From positions 4,144,001 through 4,208,000 of the forward strand of contig NZ_JAFEJA010000001.1 in the NCBI RefSeq assembly GCF_016919245.1: a DNA stretch of 64,000 nucleotides, read 5' to 3'. Below, piece by piece: positions 45,043 through 53,648 of this stretch (positions are counted from its first letter, which is position 1; the number at the start of each line of letters is the position of its first letter). The position numbers and the translations under genes were made by a program. Under the pieces are notes generated by a model. That model was not told where the DNA came from. It searched no databases and saw only the letters and a program-made list of their open reading frames with translations. The DNA comes from Streptomyces zhihengii. Its GTDB lineage: Bacteria > Actinomycetota > Actinomycetes > Streptomycetales > Streptomycetaceae.

Positions 45043-45897
45043 TCAGCCTGCCGCGACCGTCAGCGGTGCGAACCTGCGGGTCCAGTCACCGGGCAGGGCT
45101 GGGATGGCACGGGCCATCACCGCGTTGAAGGCGATCGTCTCCAGCCCCTGCCGCCGCAGCCAGGAGAGCAGTTCCTCGTGCCGGACGTCGATGTCCGTAC
45201 GCAGCGGGCGGTCGGTGTGCGCGGCGAGCGAGGCGACCAGGGCCTGGGCCGTCGGGGTGTCCCGGGCGATGAGCGGCCCGACGACATGGGTGGCCATGTT
45301 CGGCCAGGCCGCCGCGTAGCCGATGAGCTCGCCGTTCTCCTCGGCCACCCGGATCTGGTCGGCGAAGGCGGGCAGCCGGGCGATCATCCGGGTGCGGTCG
45401 ACGCCGAAGACCTCGGAGTCCAGCCGGACGACGGCGGCCATGTCCTCGGCGGTCGCCGGCCTGGTGCTCACGTCCGGGACCGGTTCCGTCCCGGTGAAGT
45501 GGCCCTTGACCATCTCCGCCCTGCCCACCGTGGCGAAGCCCAGCTCCTCGTAGAGCGGCTGCCCGTTGGGGGTCGCGTGCAGGGTGAGGGGGGTCTCGCC
45601 GGCCTCGGCGAGCACATGACGCATCAGCCGGCGGCCCACCCCGCGCCGGGCGTGGTGATCGGCCACGAGCACCATGCCGATGGCCGCGAGTCCGGTGCCG
45701 TACGAGGTGAGGACGGAGGCGGCCATCAGGCCCTTGCCGTCGGGGTCGTCGATTCCGTATCCCGTGCCCGCGGTCAGCAGCAGACCCCACTTGTGGTCCT
45801 CGCGTGGCCAGCCGCGGTTCTCGGAGAGGTCGGCGCAGGAGACGACGTCCTCGTGGGTGAGGCGTCGGATGGGGAGTTCGGAGAGCGGAGTCGACAT
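45043..45897 (-). CDS. Tandem-GNAT acetyltransferase
   Basis: A 284-residue protein with an N-terminal GNAT domain containing VADHHARRGVGRRLMRHVLAEA (about 78-100) and a second, degenerate GNAT-like C-terminal half (MARLPAFADQIRVAEENGELIGYAAAWPN). Function unknown. ATG at 45897. It ends directly at a long palindrome. Confidence 0.82.
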   Translation of the reverse strand: MSTPLSELPIRRLTHEDVVSCADLSENRGWPREDHKWGLLLTAGTGYGIDDPDGKGLMAASVLTSYGTGLAAIGMVLVADHHARRGVGRRLMRHVLAEAGETPLTLHATPNGQPLYEELGFATVGRAEMVKGHFTGTEPVPDVSTRPATAEDMAAVVRLDSEVFGVDRTRMIARLPAFADQIRVAEENGELIGYAAAWPNMATHVVGPLIARDTPTAQALVASLAAHTDRPLRTDIDVRHEELLSWLRRQGLETIAFNAVMARAIPALPGDWTRRFAPLTVAAG

Positions 45898-45901
45898 GGG
45901 G

Positions 45902-46468
45902 TCAGGCTGTCCGACGCACTGATCGCGCGTCCAGCCCTTTCCGGGAACCGGATGCTTCGTGTGACGCGCTCCGCAGACGGCGGCCGCGTCGGGTCGGGCC
46001 CCAGGGCTTGAGGACGGAGAGGGCCGTCATGAGCACATAGGCCGCGAGGGAGACCGCCGGTCCCATCACCAGATCGCGTGGTTCCAGGACGGCCCGCCCG
46101 GAGGCGGCGGCTGCCGCGGCGCTGTCCACGCCCGGCCGCAGCAGCAGGACGGAGGCGACGGTGGTGGCCAGGGTGAGCCAGAACTTGGTGACGACCCATC
46201 GGTGGCGTGCCAGGCCCCAGGGGGTGCCGAGGGAGAGCACCAGGCCGCTGAGGAGGGTGGCGAGCGCGATCGGCAGCACCAGCCAGTCCGTGAAGACCTT
46301 CATGGACCGGCAGGACGCCTCCACGACCGAGGGCGCCCCGGTGGTGAAGGCGGTGAGCGCCAGGGTGAGCAGGCCGAGGGTGAGCCCGAGCCAGCCGGCG
46401 GAGGCGACGACATGGACGACGAGGACTCCCCGGCGGACGGGGCGCTGGAGATGTTTCACGTGAAACAC
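45902..46468 (-). CDS. Membrane protein whose start is a parS site
   Basis: A 188-residue protein with four hydrophobic helices (first at about 10-35, VLVVHVVASAGWLGLTLGLLTLALTAF). The GTG at 46468 begins MFHVKH, the reading of parS in this frame; the ORF is open further upstream but without codon bias. Resembles DUF2269-like integral membrane proteins with conserved His in the first helix; function unknown. It is divergent from the flavohemoprotein gene. Confidence 0.72.
   Translation of the reverse strand: MFHVKHLQRPVRRGVLVVHVVASAGWLGLTLGLLTLALTAFTTGAPSVVEASCRSMKVFTDWLVLPIALATLLSGLVLSLGTPWGLARHRWVVTKFWLTLATTVASVLLLRPGVDSAAAAAASGRAVLEPRDLVMGPAVSLAAYVLMTALSVLKPWGPTRRGRRLRSASHEASGSRKGLDARSVRRTA
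46453..46466. other. parS: parS site 10
   Basis: Perfect gtttcacgtgaaac overlapping the first codons of the gene at 45902-46468, encoding the FHVK part of MFHVKH. Confidence 0.95.
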
Positions 46469-46879
46469 CCTGCCGGGAGCACTCGGCGGACGCGTCTGAC
46501 GAGGGGAGTATCCGTCCGTACGCGCGGGGGCGTACGCCGCTCCGCGGTGGCGTCCACGGAGGAGGGTTGCGCGGACATGGCGAACGTGAAGATCGGGGAC
46601 CCGCGCTGTGCAGAAATCGGGTGAGGGCTGGACGGGTGCGTCGTCCCTGGTGGTTCCATGTGGGGCGCGAAGATCCTTGCGGGCCGGGACGGCACCGCGG
46701 GGGCATGGACTGAGGGGGGAATCGGATTCGGCTGCCCGGACTTTCCGGTCTTCGTCCCCTGAACGCGGGTCGCCTGACATGCTGCGACAGCGGGCAGGTG
46801 CGGACAGAGCAGGTAAGGCAGTGCGTCCGGAGGCGGACGTGCGGCAACCGACCAGAAGATGTTCGAGGCGAGGCAGTCA
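46469..46879. other. Long gene-poor divergent gap
   Basis: 411 bp between the parS-start membrane gene and the flavohemoprotein gene. It contains a 7-bp inverted repeat with 6-bp spacer (46517-46536, cgtacgc...gcgtacg) and only tiny ORFs such as a 15-codon one starting at 46578. No convincing gene or RNA seen. Confidence 0.35.
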
Positions 46880-48409
46880 ATGGATGCTCCGGCCACCACG
46901 TCGGGGGACAACGGGATGTCGGACGACAACGGCGGATGGTTCAGCCCTCGCAGGCAGCCGTCCCCGGATGAGCGGTCCGCCGGCCCCGAGGGCCCCGGCC
47001 GGAACGAACCGGGCGAGCGGAGCGCGGACACGGAGAACGCCGGCCCGGCCGTCACCCCCTCCCGACCGGTGAGCGCGATACGCCCGGTGGGCTCCGGCGC
47101 CTCCCGGCGCGACCGCCCCCGGCTCTCGGTCGTTCCCGACCTGCCCCGGGACGAGGCGGGCGAGGACGCCGGCCCGGCCGGTGCCGGCAGCGCCCCCGCC
47201 GGGACCGTTCCCGTCGGGACGGCCCCCGCACCGGCCGGTGCCGCCGCCCAGGCCCGGGAGCCGGCCCCGCCCCGGGAGACCGGACCGCCCGCGTCGCCGG
47301 ACGCGCGTCTGGTGCGCCGCACCCTCGTCGAGATCGAGCCCGTGGCGGACCAGGTCACCTCGTACTTCTACGCCCTGCTCTTCACCCGCCACCCCGCCCT
47401 GCGCTCGATGTTCCCGGTGGCCATGGACACCCAGCGCGACCGGCTGCTGAAGGCGCTGCTCACCGCGGCCGAGCACATGGACAACGCGGCCGTGCTGACG
47501 GAGTACCTCCAGCACCTGGGCCGCGGCCACCGGAAGTACGGCACGCAGCCCGCGCACTACCCCGCGGTGGGCGAGGCCCTGATGGGCGCCCTGGCCCGCT
47601 ACGCGACCACGACCTGGGACGCCGAATCCGAGGCGGCCTGGGTGCGCACGTACACGACGATCTCCCAGATCATGATCGACGCGGCTGCGGAGAACGAACT
47701 CCAGGCCCCCGCGTGGTGGGACGCCGAGGTGGTGTCGCACGATCTGCGGACCCCCGACATCGCGGTGGTCACCGTGCGGCCGGACACCCCGTACCCGTTC
47801 CTGGCCGGTCAGTACACGACGCTGGAGACGCCCTGGTGGCCCCGGGTGTGGCGGCACTACTCGTTCGCCGGCGCGCCGCGTTCGGACGGTCTGCTGTCGT
47901 TCCATGTCAAGGCGGTCCCTGCGGGCTGGGTCTCCAACGCGCTGGTGCACCGCGCCCGCCCAGGCGACGTCCTGCGGCTGGGCCCGCCGGCCGGTTCGAT
48001 GACCGTCGACCACACCACGGACAACGGGCTCCTCTGCCTCGGCGGAGGCACCGGCATCGCGCCGATCAAGGCCCTGGTGGAGGACGTGGCGAAGCACGGC
48101 GAGCGGCGGACGGTCGAGGTGTTCTACGGCGCCCGCACCGACTACGACCTCTACGACATCGACACCATGCTCCGGCTCCAGCAGGCCCATCCGTGGCTCT
48201 CGGTCCGCCCCGTGGTCGACGACCGCGCCCGGTTCCCCTCCGCGCTGCGCGACTTCGGCCGGCACGGCCCGTGGGACGGCTTCGACGCCTATCTCTCGGG
48301 GCCGCCCGGGATGATCCGCAGCGGGGTGCACGCCCTGCGTGGCATCGGCATACCCGTGAACCGGATCCGGCACGACTCGCTGGAGGACCTGGTCGCGGTC
48401 GGGGAGTGA
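46880..48409 (+). CDS. Flavohemoprotein-like globin and FAD/NAD reductase with long N-terminal extension
   Basis: A 509-residue protein. Residues 1-140 are Pro/Ala/Gly/Arg-rich and disordered. The globin domain (about 140-275) contains FYALLFTRHPALRSMFP and the proximal histidine region LGRGHRKYGTQPAHYP. The FAD domain has the R-x-Y-S motif RHYSFAGAP and the NAD domain GGGTGIAPI. Family role is nitric oxide dioxygenase; the extension is unusual. ATG at 46880 chosen over 46859 (MFEARQS) on a weak purine stretch; uncertain. Confidence 0.85.
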   Translation: MDAPATTSGDNGMSDDNGGWFSPRRQPSPDERSAGPEGPGRNEPGERSADTENAGPAVTPSRPVSAIRPVGSGASRRDRPRLSVVPDLPRDEAGEDAGPAGAGSAPAGTVPVGTAPAPAGAAAQAREPAPPRETGPPASPDARLVRRTLVEIEPVADQVTSYFYALLFTRHPALRSMFPVAMDTQRDRLLKALLTAAEHMDNAAVLTEYLQHLGRGHRKYGTQPAHYPAVGEALMGALARYATTTWDAESEAAWVRTYTTISQIMIDAAAENELQAPAWWDAEVVSHDLRTPDIAVVTVRPDTPYPFLAGQYTTLETPWWPRVWRHYSFAGAPRSDGLLSFHVKAVPAGWVSNALVHRARPGDVLRLGPPAGSMTVDHTTDNGLLCLGGGTGIAPIKALVEDVAKHGERRTVEVFYGARTDYDLYDIDTMLRLQQAHPWLSVRPVVDDRARFPSALRDFGRHGPWDGFDAYLSGPPGMIRSGVHALRGIGIPVNRIRHDSLEDLVAVGE

Positions 48410-48437
48410 CCCCGGGCGCGACCGCGTCATCCGGGCG

Positions 48438-48917
48438 TCAGCCGAGGTCCGGCGCGTGCATCGCGCGTACGCCCTCGATGTTGCCGTCCAGGTAGTGGCG
48501 CAGGGAGAGCGGCACGAGATGGACCGCCGCGATGCCGACCCGGCTGAACGGCACCCGGACGATCTCGTACTCCCCGCAGGGCTCGTCGATCTCGGGGCCG
48601 TGGCGCTGCGAGGGGTCCATCGACTCCAGCCGGCAGACGAAGAAGTGCTGCACCTTCACGCCCGTCACCCCGCCGTCGGCGATGTGCTCGACGGTGTCGA
48701 CGAAGCAGGGCACCACATCGACGATCTTGGCGCCCAGTTCCTCGTGGACCTCGCGGTGGAGGGCGTCGACGACGGTCGCGTCCTCCGGTTCGACGCCGCC
48801 GCCGGGAGTGAGCCAGTAGGGATCGACTCCGGGCTTGGTGCGCTTGATCAGGACGAGGTCGTCCCCGTCGAGCAGGATGGCGCGTGCGGTGCGCTTGACC
48901 ACTGGTCGTTCGGTCAT
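48438..48917 (-). CDS. NUDIX hydrolase
   Basis: A 159-residue nucleoside-diphosphate-linked hydrolase. The Nudix helix is present as GGGVEPEDATVVDALHREVHEELGA (about 38-62), with two residues more than the canonical spacing between the first Glu and the REVHEELG core. Substrate unknown. ATG at 48917 gives MTERPVVKRTARAILLDGD. It converges on the flavohemoprotein gene with a 28-bp gap. Confidence 0.87.
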   Translation of the reverse strand: MTERPVVKRTARAILLDGDDLVLIKRTKPGVDPYWLTPGGGVEPEDATVVDALHREVHEELGAKIVDVVPCFVDTVEHIADGGVTGVKVQHFFVCRLESMDPSQRHGPEIDEPCGEYEIVRVPFSRVGIAAVHLVPLSLRHYLDGNIEGVRAMHAPDLG

Positions 48918-48978
48918 GGCAAGAGAGTGGCCCACGCCGCGGCGTCTGAAACGCGACGGGCCCCACCGGAGCGGGCGC

Positions 48979-49869
48979 TCACCACCCGGCGGCCGCGCGC
49001 AGCAGGCACTCATGGGCCCGTGCGACGTGCGGGTGGGCCAGCGTGCCGGTGCGGACGACCAGGAAGTACGTGCGCAGCGGCGGGACCGCCGGTTCGAGGA
49101 GGGCGACGAGGCGCCCCTGTGCCAGGGCTTCCTCGCACAGGTAGCGCGGCAGCACCGCGAGCCCGGCGCCGGCGGCGGTCGCCTCCAGCACGGCCCGCAG
49201 ATCGGGGGCGATGACCGCTCCGGACGCCGCCGGACGGGACTCGAAGACGCTGTGCCAGTAGCGGGACACCAGCGGCAGCGTCTCGTGGACCTCGACCACG
49301 GGGAGCTGTTCCAGCACGACATGGCCCTCGCGCAGCTCCTCCGGCCCGAGGTGGGCCGCCCAGCGCGGAGCCGCCACCAGGACGTGCTCCTCGTCGCACA
49401 GGGCGGTGGCGCTCAGCAGGCCGCCGCGCGGGCGGGCGGTGGTGATGGCGATGTCGTGCCGGCCGGCGGCCAGCCCGTCGAGCGACTCCTCGGCGGTGCC
49501 GAACGAGGTGCGCAGCGCCAGCCCCTGGCCGGTCAGCGGTGTCAGCGCGGGCAGGGCGCGCAGCGCCGTGAACTCCGGGGGACCGGTCAGATGCACGGTG
49601 CGGACGGCGGACTCGCCGTCGAGCTCCGCCTCGGCGATCTCCAGCAGCGCGTCCAGATGCGGCGCCGCCCGGTGCGCGAGCTCGTCCCCGATGGTGGTGG
49701 GCGTGACACCGCGGGCCTGGCGCAGGAAGAGAGGGCGGCCGAGCTGCCGTTCGAGGGTGCGTATCTGGCCGGTGACCGCGGGCTGGGAGAGGCCGAGGAG
49801 GGCGGCGGCGCGCGTGAAGGAGCCGGCCCGGTGCACCGTGACGAATGTGCGCAGCAGGGCCAGATCCAT
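48979..49869 (-). CDS. LysR-family transcriptional regulator
   Basis: A 296-residue regulator with an N-terminal HTH (MDLALLRTFVTVHRAGSFTRAAALLGLSQPAVTGQIRTLERQLG) and the periplasmic-binding-like effector domain. It reads leftward, as does the PLP gene beyond it (50130-51269), so it is not divergent from a target. Its own promoter region around 49900-50000 includes the AT-rich TATAAATAAGTCGATAG run. Confidence 0.88.
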   Translation of the reverse strand: MDLALLRTFVTVHRAGSFTRAAALLGLSQPAVTGQIRTLERQLGRPLFLRQARGVTPTTIGDELAHRAAPHLDALLEIAEAELDGESAVRTVHLTGPPEFTALRALPALTPLTGQGLALRTSFGTAEESLDGLAAGRHDIAITTARPRGGLLSATALCDEEHVLVAAPRWAAHLGPEELREGHVVLEQLPVVEVHETLPLVSRYWHSVFESRPAASGAVIAPDLRAVLEATAAGAGLAVLPRYLCEEALAQGRLVALLEPAVPPLRTYFLVVRTGTLAHPHVARAHECLLRAAAGW

Positions 49870-50009
49870 CCCATGCCCCTCCCGGTCCGACGTTGCTCCC
49901 GAACCCGGTCAACTATAAATAAGTCGATAGGGCGCTGTCGCTACTGTGATTGGACACTGACGCTCAGTCAACTAGCCTTGTCCGCACGGTTCTTCGCTCG
50001 CGGGAACCG

Positions 50010-50048
50010 GGGCGGTCCGAGCCACGAGGGGGGAGGCTCGGACCGCCC
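50010..50048 (-). terminator. Terminator after the PLP-dependent gene
   Basis: Perfect 14-bp stem (50010-50023 with 50035-50048), 11-nt loop, about 80 bp past the stop codon at 50130 on the minus strand. Confidence 0.65.
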
Positions 50049-50129
50049 GTGCCCTATTTCCGGGCTCGGTTCGCCTCCGGGGCGCTCAAGATGAGGGCCG
50101 TGCGCGGAGCGAAGAGGGCGGGTCCCGGC

Positions 50130-51269
50130 TCAGGGGGCCGGGGCCGCCGCCTCGTCGAGGGCCCGGGCCACGTCGGCCAGCAGGTCCTCGGCGTCCTCGG
50201 CGCCGACCGAGAAGCGGATGAAGCCCTCGGGGACGTCGTCACCGCCCCAGCGGCCGCGGCGCTCCGCGGTGGAGCGGATGCCGCCGAAGCTGGTGGCGTC
50301 GTCGACCAGGCGCAGCGCGGCGAGGAAGCGCTCGGCGTGGGCGCGGTCGGGCAGCACGAAGGAGACCACGCAGCCGAAGCGCCGCATCTGCTGCGCGGCG
50401 ATCTTGTGCGAGGGGTCGCCCGGCAGCCCCGGGTACCGCAGGCCGGTGACGTCCTCGCGCCGTGCCAGGGCCTCGGCGAGGGCGAGGGCCGTGGCGTTCT
50501 GGCGGTCGGAGCGCAACGGGAGCGTGGCGAGCGAACGGTGGGCGAGCCATGCCTCCATGGGCCCTGGGATCGCGCCGACGACCTTGCGCCAGCGCCGCAC
50601 CTCGGCCGCCCGCTCGGCGTCGCGGCAGGTCACATGGCCCAGCAGGATGTCCCCGTGGCCGGTCATGCCCTTGGTGTCGCTGGCCACCGAGAAGTCGGCG
50701 CCGAGATCGAGCGGCCGCTGGCCGAGCGGGGTGGCGAGGGTGTTGTCGACGGCGACCAGGGCGCCGGCCGCGTGCGCGGCCTCCACCAGCCGCCGTACGT
50801 CGCAGACGTCGAGGCCAGGGTTGGACGGGGTCTCGATCCACAGCAGCCGGGCGCCGTCGATCAGCGGGAGCTGGGAGTCGTCGCGGGTGGGGGCGGTGCG
50901 CACCTCGATCCCGAACGCCCGGAGCTGTTCGCGCACCAGGGGGAGCGCCTGGTAGCCGTCGTCGGGGAGGACGACCGCGTCACCGGTGCGGAGCTGGGAC
51001 ATCAGGACGGCGGAGATCGCGGCCATCCCGGAGGCGAAGGTGACGGTGTGCACGTCCTCCCCGGGGGCCTCCAGCTCGCCGATGGCGCGTTCCAGATGCG
51101 TCCACGTCGGGTTGGAGTCGCGGCCGTAGGTGTAGGGGCCGGTGGGGTCGCCGGAGAGATGGAAGTGGGCGGCGAACACCGGGCCGGGAAGGGTCGGTTC
51201 GTACTGCTGGGGCTCGGGCAGTCCCGCGCGTACCGCTCGGGTGCCCTCGCCCAGGGGGATGTCCGTCAT
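50130..51269 (-). CDS. Cystathionine gamma-synthase/lyase-type PLP enzyme
   Basis: A 379-residue Cys/Met-metabolism fold-type-I PLP protein. YTYGRDSNPTWTHLERAI (about 47-64) is the family entry motif, SDTKGMTGHGD carries the PLP lysine and the C-terminal domain has IRFSVGAEDAEDLLADV. Synthase and lyase cannot be distinguished by eye. ATG at 51269 with GGAGCGAACGT upstream. Confidence 0.85.
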   Translation of the reverse strand: MTDIPLGEGTRAVRAGLPEPQQYEPTLPGPVFAAHFHLSGDPTGPYTYGRDSNPTWTHLERAIGELEAPGEDVHTVTFASGMAAISAVLMSQLRTGDAVVLPDDGYQALPLVREQLRAFGIEVRTAPTRDDSQLPLIDGARLLWIETPSNPGLDVCDVRRLVEAAHAAGALVAVDNTLATPLGQRPLDLGADFSVASDTKGMTGHGDILLGHVTCRDAERAAEVRRWRKVVGAIPGPMEAWLAHRSLATLPLRSDRQNATALALAEALARREDVTGLRYPGLPGDPSHKIAAQQMRRFGCVVSFVLPDRAHAERFLAALRLVDDATSFGGIRSTAERRGRWGGDDVPEGFIRFSVGAEDAEDLLADVARALDEAAAPAP

Positions 51270-51362
51270 ACGTTCGCTCCTCGGCTGAGGTGTGGTGCCG
51301 CGCCGGGAGGGACCTCGTCCGGCGCCGCCACCATTCTCGGGCAGCGCCGGAGCGGCCTCGGC

Positions 51363-51740
51363 TCAGTCCTTGTCGGGCAGGGCCACGTTCAGCGCCCAGG
51401 AGACCAGGGAGATGATCAGACCGCCGAGGATGGCCGTCCAGAAGCCCTCGACGTGGAAGTTCAGGGAGAACTGGTCCGCGAGCCAAGAGGTCAGCAGCAG
51501 CATGAGGGCGTTGATCACCAGGGTGATCAGCCCGAGGGTGAGAATGAACAGCGGCAGCGTGAGCAGTTTCACCACGGGCTTCACGACGACGTTGACCAGA
51601 CCGAAGATCAGCGCGACCAGCACCAGGCTGAGTGCCTTCTTGCCGGTGCTGTCCCCGGTGAGCGTGATGTCCTGCACCAGCCAGATGGCGACCAGCAGGG
51701 CCCCCGCGTTCGCGAGCGTCTTGACTACGAAATTCATCAT
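51363..51740 (-). CDS. Phage-holin-family small membrane protein (YvlD-like)
   Basis: A 125-residue protein with four membrane helices: LANAGALLVAIWLVQDI, LVLVALIFGLVNVVVKP, LPLFILTLGLITLVINALMLLLTSW and FWTAILGGLIISLVSWALN. This is the Phage_holin_4_2/YvlD pattern, which in Firmicutes and Actinobacteria is a chromosomal membrane protein of unknown role. ATG at 51740 is used; a longer start would overlap the neighbouring promoter. Confidence 0.82.
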   Translation of the reverse strand: MMNFVVKTLANAGALLVAIWLVQDITLTGDSTGKKALSLVLVALIFGLVNVVVKPVVKLLTLPLFILTLGLITLVINALMLLLTSWLADQFSLNFHVEGFWTAILGGLIISLVSWALNVALPDKD

Positions 51741-51790
51741 GTGTCTGATCGTGGCAGACATGATCGGATCAACGGCAGGGGCGGACGGCG

Positions 51791-52108
51791 ATGAAGGCAT
51801 TCCGGCTGGACGAACTGGAGGCGGAACGCGCCGCCAACGACGGCGCGTATCTGCAGTTCCTGCGTGAGCGGAACATGTCGGTCGGGCTGTACGCGCTCGA
51901 TGCCGGCCAGGTCGACCCGCAGCTCCCCCACAACCAGGACGAGGTCTACTTCGTCGTCAGCGGCCGGGCGGCGATCACCGTCGGGATGGAGACGACGCAG
52001 GTGGGACGGGGCAGCGTCGTCTACGTGCCGGCCGGGGTGCCGCACAAGTTCCATCACATCAGCGAGGACCTGAGGGTCATGGTGGTCTTCTCGCCCCCGG
52101 AGGGATGA
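51791..52108 (+). CDS. Cupin-domain protein
   Basis: A 105-residue single-domain cupin. Motif 1 is around LPHNQDEVYFVVSG and motif 2 around VPAGVPHKFHHI, with metal-ligand-type His and Glu residues. Small metal-binding or regulatory proteins of this size are common; substrate unknown. ATG at 51791 with GGGGCGG upstream. Confidence 0.85.
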   Translation: MKAFRLDELEAERAANDGAYLQFLRERNMSVGLYALDAGQVDPQLPHNQDEVYFVVSGRAAITVGMETTQVGRGSVVYVPAGVPHKFHHISEDLRVMVVFSPPEG

Positions 52109-52230
52109 CCTCCGGACGGCGTCGTTCCCTTAAGGGTCCGCTCCGGGGAGTTCAAGGGCTCGCGGGCCCCCGCCCGCCCCGCCTCGCCGCCTAGCATCGA
52201 CAGCACGCACTCGGAGAAAGAGGTAGGACG

Positions 52231-52452
52231 ATGGCTGTGCGGGAGATATTCGCGGGGATGCCCTGGTGGGTGAAGTGGATCGCGGTGCCCGTCATCGCCC
52301 TCGTCGTGTTCGGCGGGCTGATCACCAGCATCCTCGGATTCGTGCTCTGGGTTCTCTTCAAGGTGCTGCTCTTCGTCGCCCTGGTCGGCGGACTGGTCTT
52401 CGTCGTACGGAAGTTCATGGGCTCGTCGGGCTCCTCGACCAAGGAGTGGTGA
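52231..52452 (+). CDS. DUF5326-type small membrane protein
   Basis: A 73-residue protein with two membrane helices (WWVKWIAVPVIALVVFGGLITSILGFVLWVLFKVLLFVALVGGLVF) and a hydrophilic KEW tail. Streptomycete-specific family as far as I recall; role unknown. ATG after GAGAAAGAGGTAGG. Confidence 0.8.
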   Translation: MAVREIFAGMPWWVKWIAVPVIALVVFGGLITSILGFVLWVLFKVLLFVALVGGLVFVVRKFMGSSGSSTKEW

Positions 52453-52460
52453 GCGGAGCC

Positions 52461-52480
52461 GGCGGGCGCGTTAGCCCGCC
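52461..52480 (+). terminator. Short hairpin after DUF5326 gene
   Basis: 7-bp GC stem (52461-52467 with 52474-52480) with a 6-nt loop. Confidence 0.45.
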
Positions 52481-52509
52481 CGGGGGAACGCTCCGCTTTA
52501 TGCCTGTCA

Positions 52510-52547
52510 CGGCAGAGGGCTGCCATTAGAGTGGCAGCTCTCTGCCG
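52510..52547. promoter_or_regulatory. Inverted repeat upstream of ssgR
   Basis: 16-bp arms (52510-52525 and 52532-52547) around TTAGAG, one mismatch that would be a G-U pair in RNA, in the 285-bp gap before ssgR. Could be an operator or a terminator for the DUF5326 gene; it is about 190 bp from the ssgR start. Confidence 0.5.
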
Positions 52548-52737
52548 CACTCTTCGGCACCTCTCCTCATGTGACGGCTCCGACCGGCGAATTCGCCGTT
52601 TCGTGGCCGCCCAGGCGTTCGCACCGGCTGCCGGGCCGGGCGGGCAGCCGTTCGGGAGACCCGGGGGTCGCGGTGGCAGCGCGGGGGCGGTTCCCGCGGG
52701 CGGGCCGGGGCCCGTCACCATGCCTGGGGGGTGACCT

Positions 52738-53508
52738 TTGGCCGGGGCCACGAATGCCGCTGTCCCCACCCTGATCGGCTCGGTGCAGCGTGCCTTGAGG
52801 CTGCTGGAGGCCGCGGGCTCGCACCGCGACGGTGCCCCCGCCAAGCAGCTCGCCAGGGAGACCGGGATCCCGCTCCCCACCGCCTACCATCTGCTGCGCA
52901 CCCTGACGCACGAGGAGTACCTCCGGCGCGACAAGGGCGTGTTCACCCTCGGCGAGGCCGTCGACCGGCTGGCGCTCGGCGGTGACCTGCAGAATCGTCG
53001 CAGCACGCTGGAGAAATCCCTGACCCACTGGCGGGACGCCATCGGCGTGCCCGTCTACTTCGCCGTCTACCGCGAGGGCGAGATCGAGCTGGTGGCGGTC
53101 TCGGACACGCCGTACTCCCCCGCCGTCCACGAATGGGCGGACTTCCGGGAGACCGGTCATGCCCACGCGATCGGTCAGTGCCTGCTCAGCCAGCTCGACG
53201 AGGCGGCGCGCGGGGACCATCTGGACCGCCATCCCGTCCAGCCGGTGACACCGTACTCGGTGCGCGACCGGGCGGCACTGATGGAACGCCTCGCCGCCGT
53301 CGGCCGGATGGAACCGGTGGTCGAGCGTCAGGAGTACGCACTCGGTACCGTCTGCGCGGCCATCCCGATCACTGTGGGTGACATCGCCGCGACGATGGCC
53401 ATTTCTCTTCCCTTGCACCAAGAAGCCAGGCTGCGTCCGGCAGTTGAGCAATTACGCGAGGGAATCGGTGGCCTTCTGGGGTCACTTGCCTTCTCTATCA
53501 GTATCTGA
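52738..53508 (+). CDS. ssgR: IclR-family regulator of sporulation (SsgR)
   Basis: A 256-residue IclR-type regulator with HTH AKQLARETGIPLPTAYHLLRTLTHEEYLRRDKG (about 35-67) and the C-terminal IclR effector domain (ALGTVCAAIPITVGDIAATMAISLPL). Located directly upstream of ssgA, as in S. coelicolor where SsgR activates ssgA. The TTG at 52738 follows GGGGGGTGACC. Identification rests on family and position. Confidence 0.87.
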   Translation: MAGATNAAVPTLIGSVQRALRLLEAAGSHRDGAPAKQLARETGIPLPTAYHLLRTLTHEEYLRRDKGVFTLGEAVDRLALGGDLQNRRSTLEKSLTHWRDAIGVPVYFAVYREGEIELVAVSDTPYSPAVHEWADFRETGHAHAIGQCLLSQLDEAARGDHLDRHPVQPVTPYSVRDRAALMERLAAVGRMEPVVERQEYALGTVCAAIPITVGDIAATMAISLPLHQEARLRPAVEQLREGIGGLLGSLAFSISI

Positions 53509-53648
53509 AAAATCACTCCTTGTGATCTGCTAGCGCTTGCAGCACGATGGCGTCAAGAGGGCCTCTGTGCCCAACGGGGATCGTTCTTGGCCAACTTCTT
53601 GCTTCGCCAGCACGGTCATTCATTGCTTCATCTACTGCGAGGTATGTG
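53509..53648 (+). promoter_or_regulatory. ssgA promoter region
   Basis: A 140-bp region between ssgR and ssgA, AT-richer than average and including TGATCTGCTAGCGCTTGCAG. In other streptomycetes ssgA has its own SsgR-dependent promoters here; I cannot place individual elements. Confidence 0.4.

Noticed and set aside
46578..46625. 15-codon ORF ahead of the flavohemoprotein gene
   Set aside because: Too short to judge, with no conserved-looking motif and no clear link to the downstream start.
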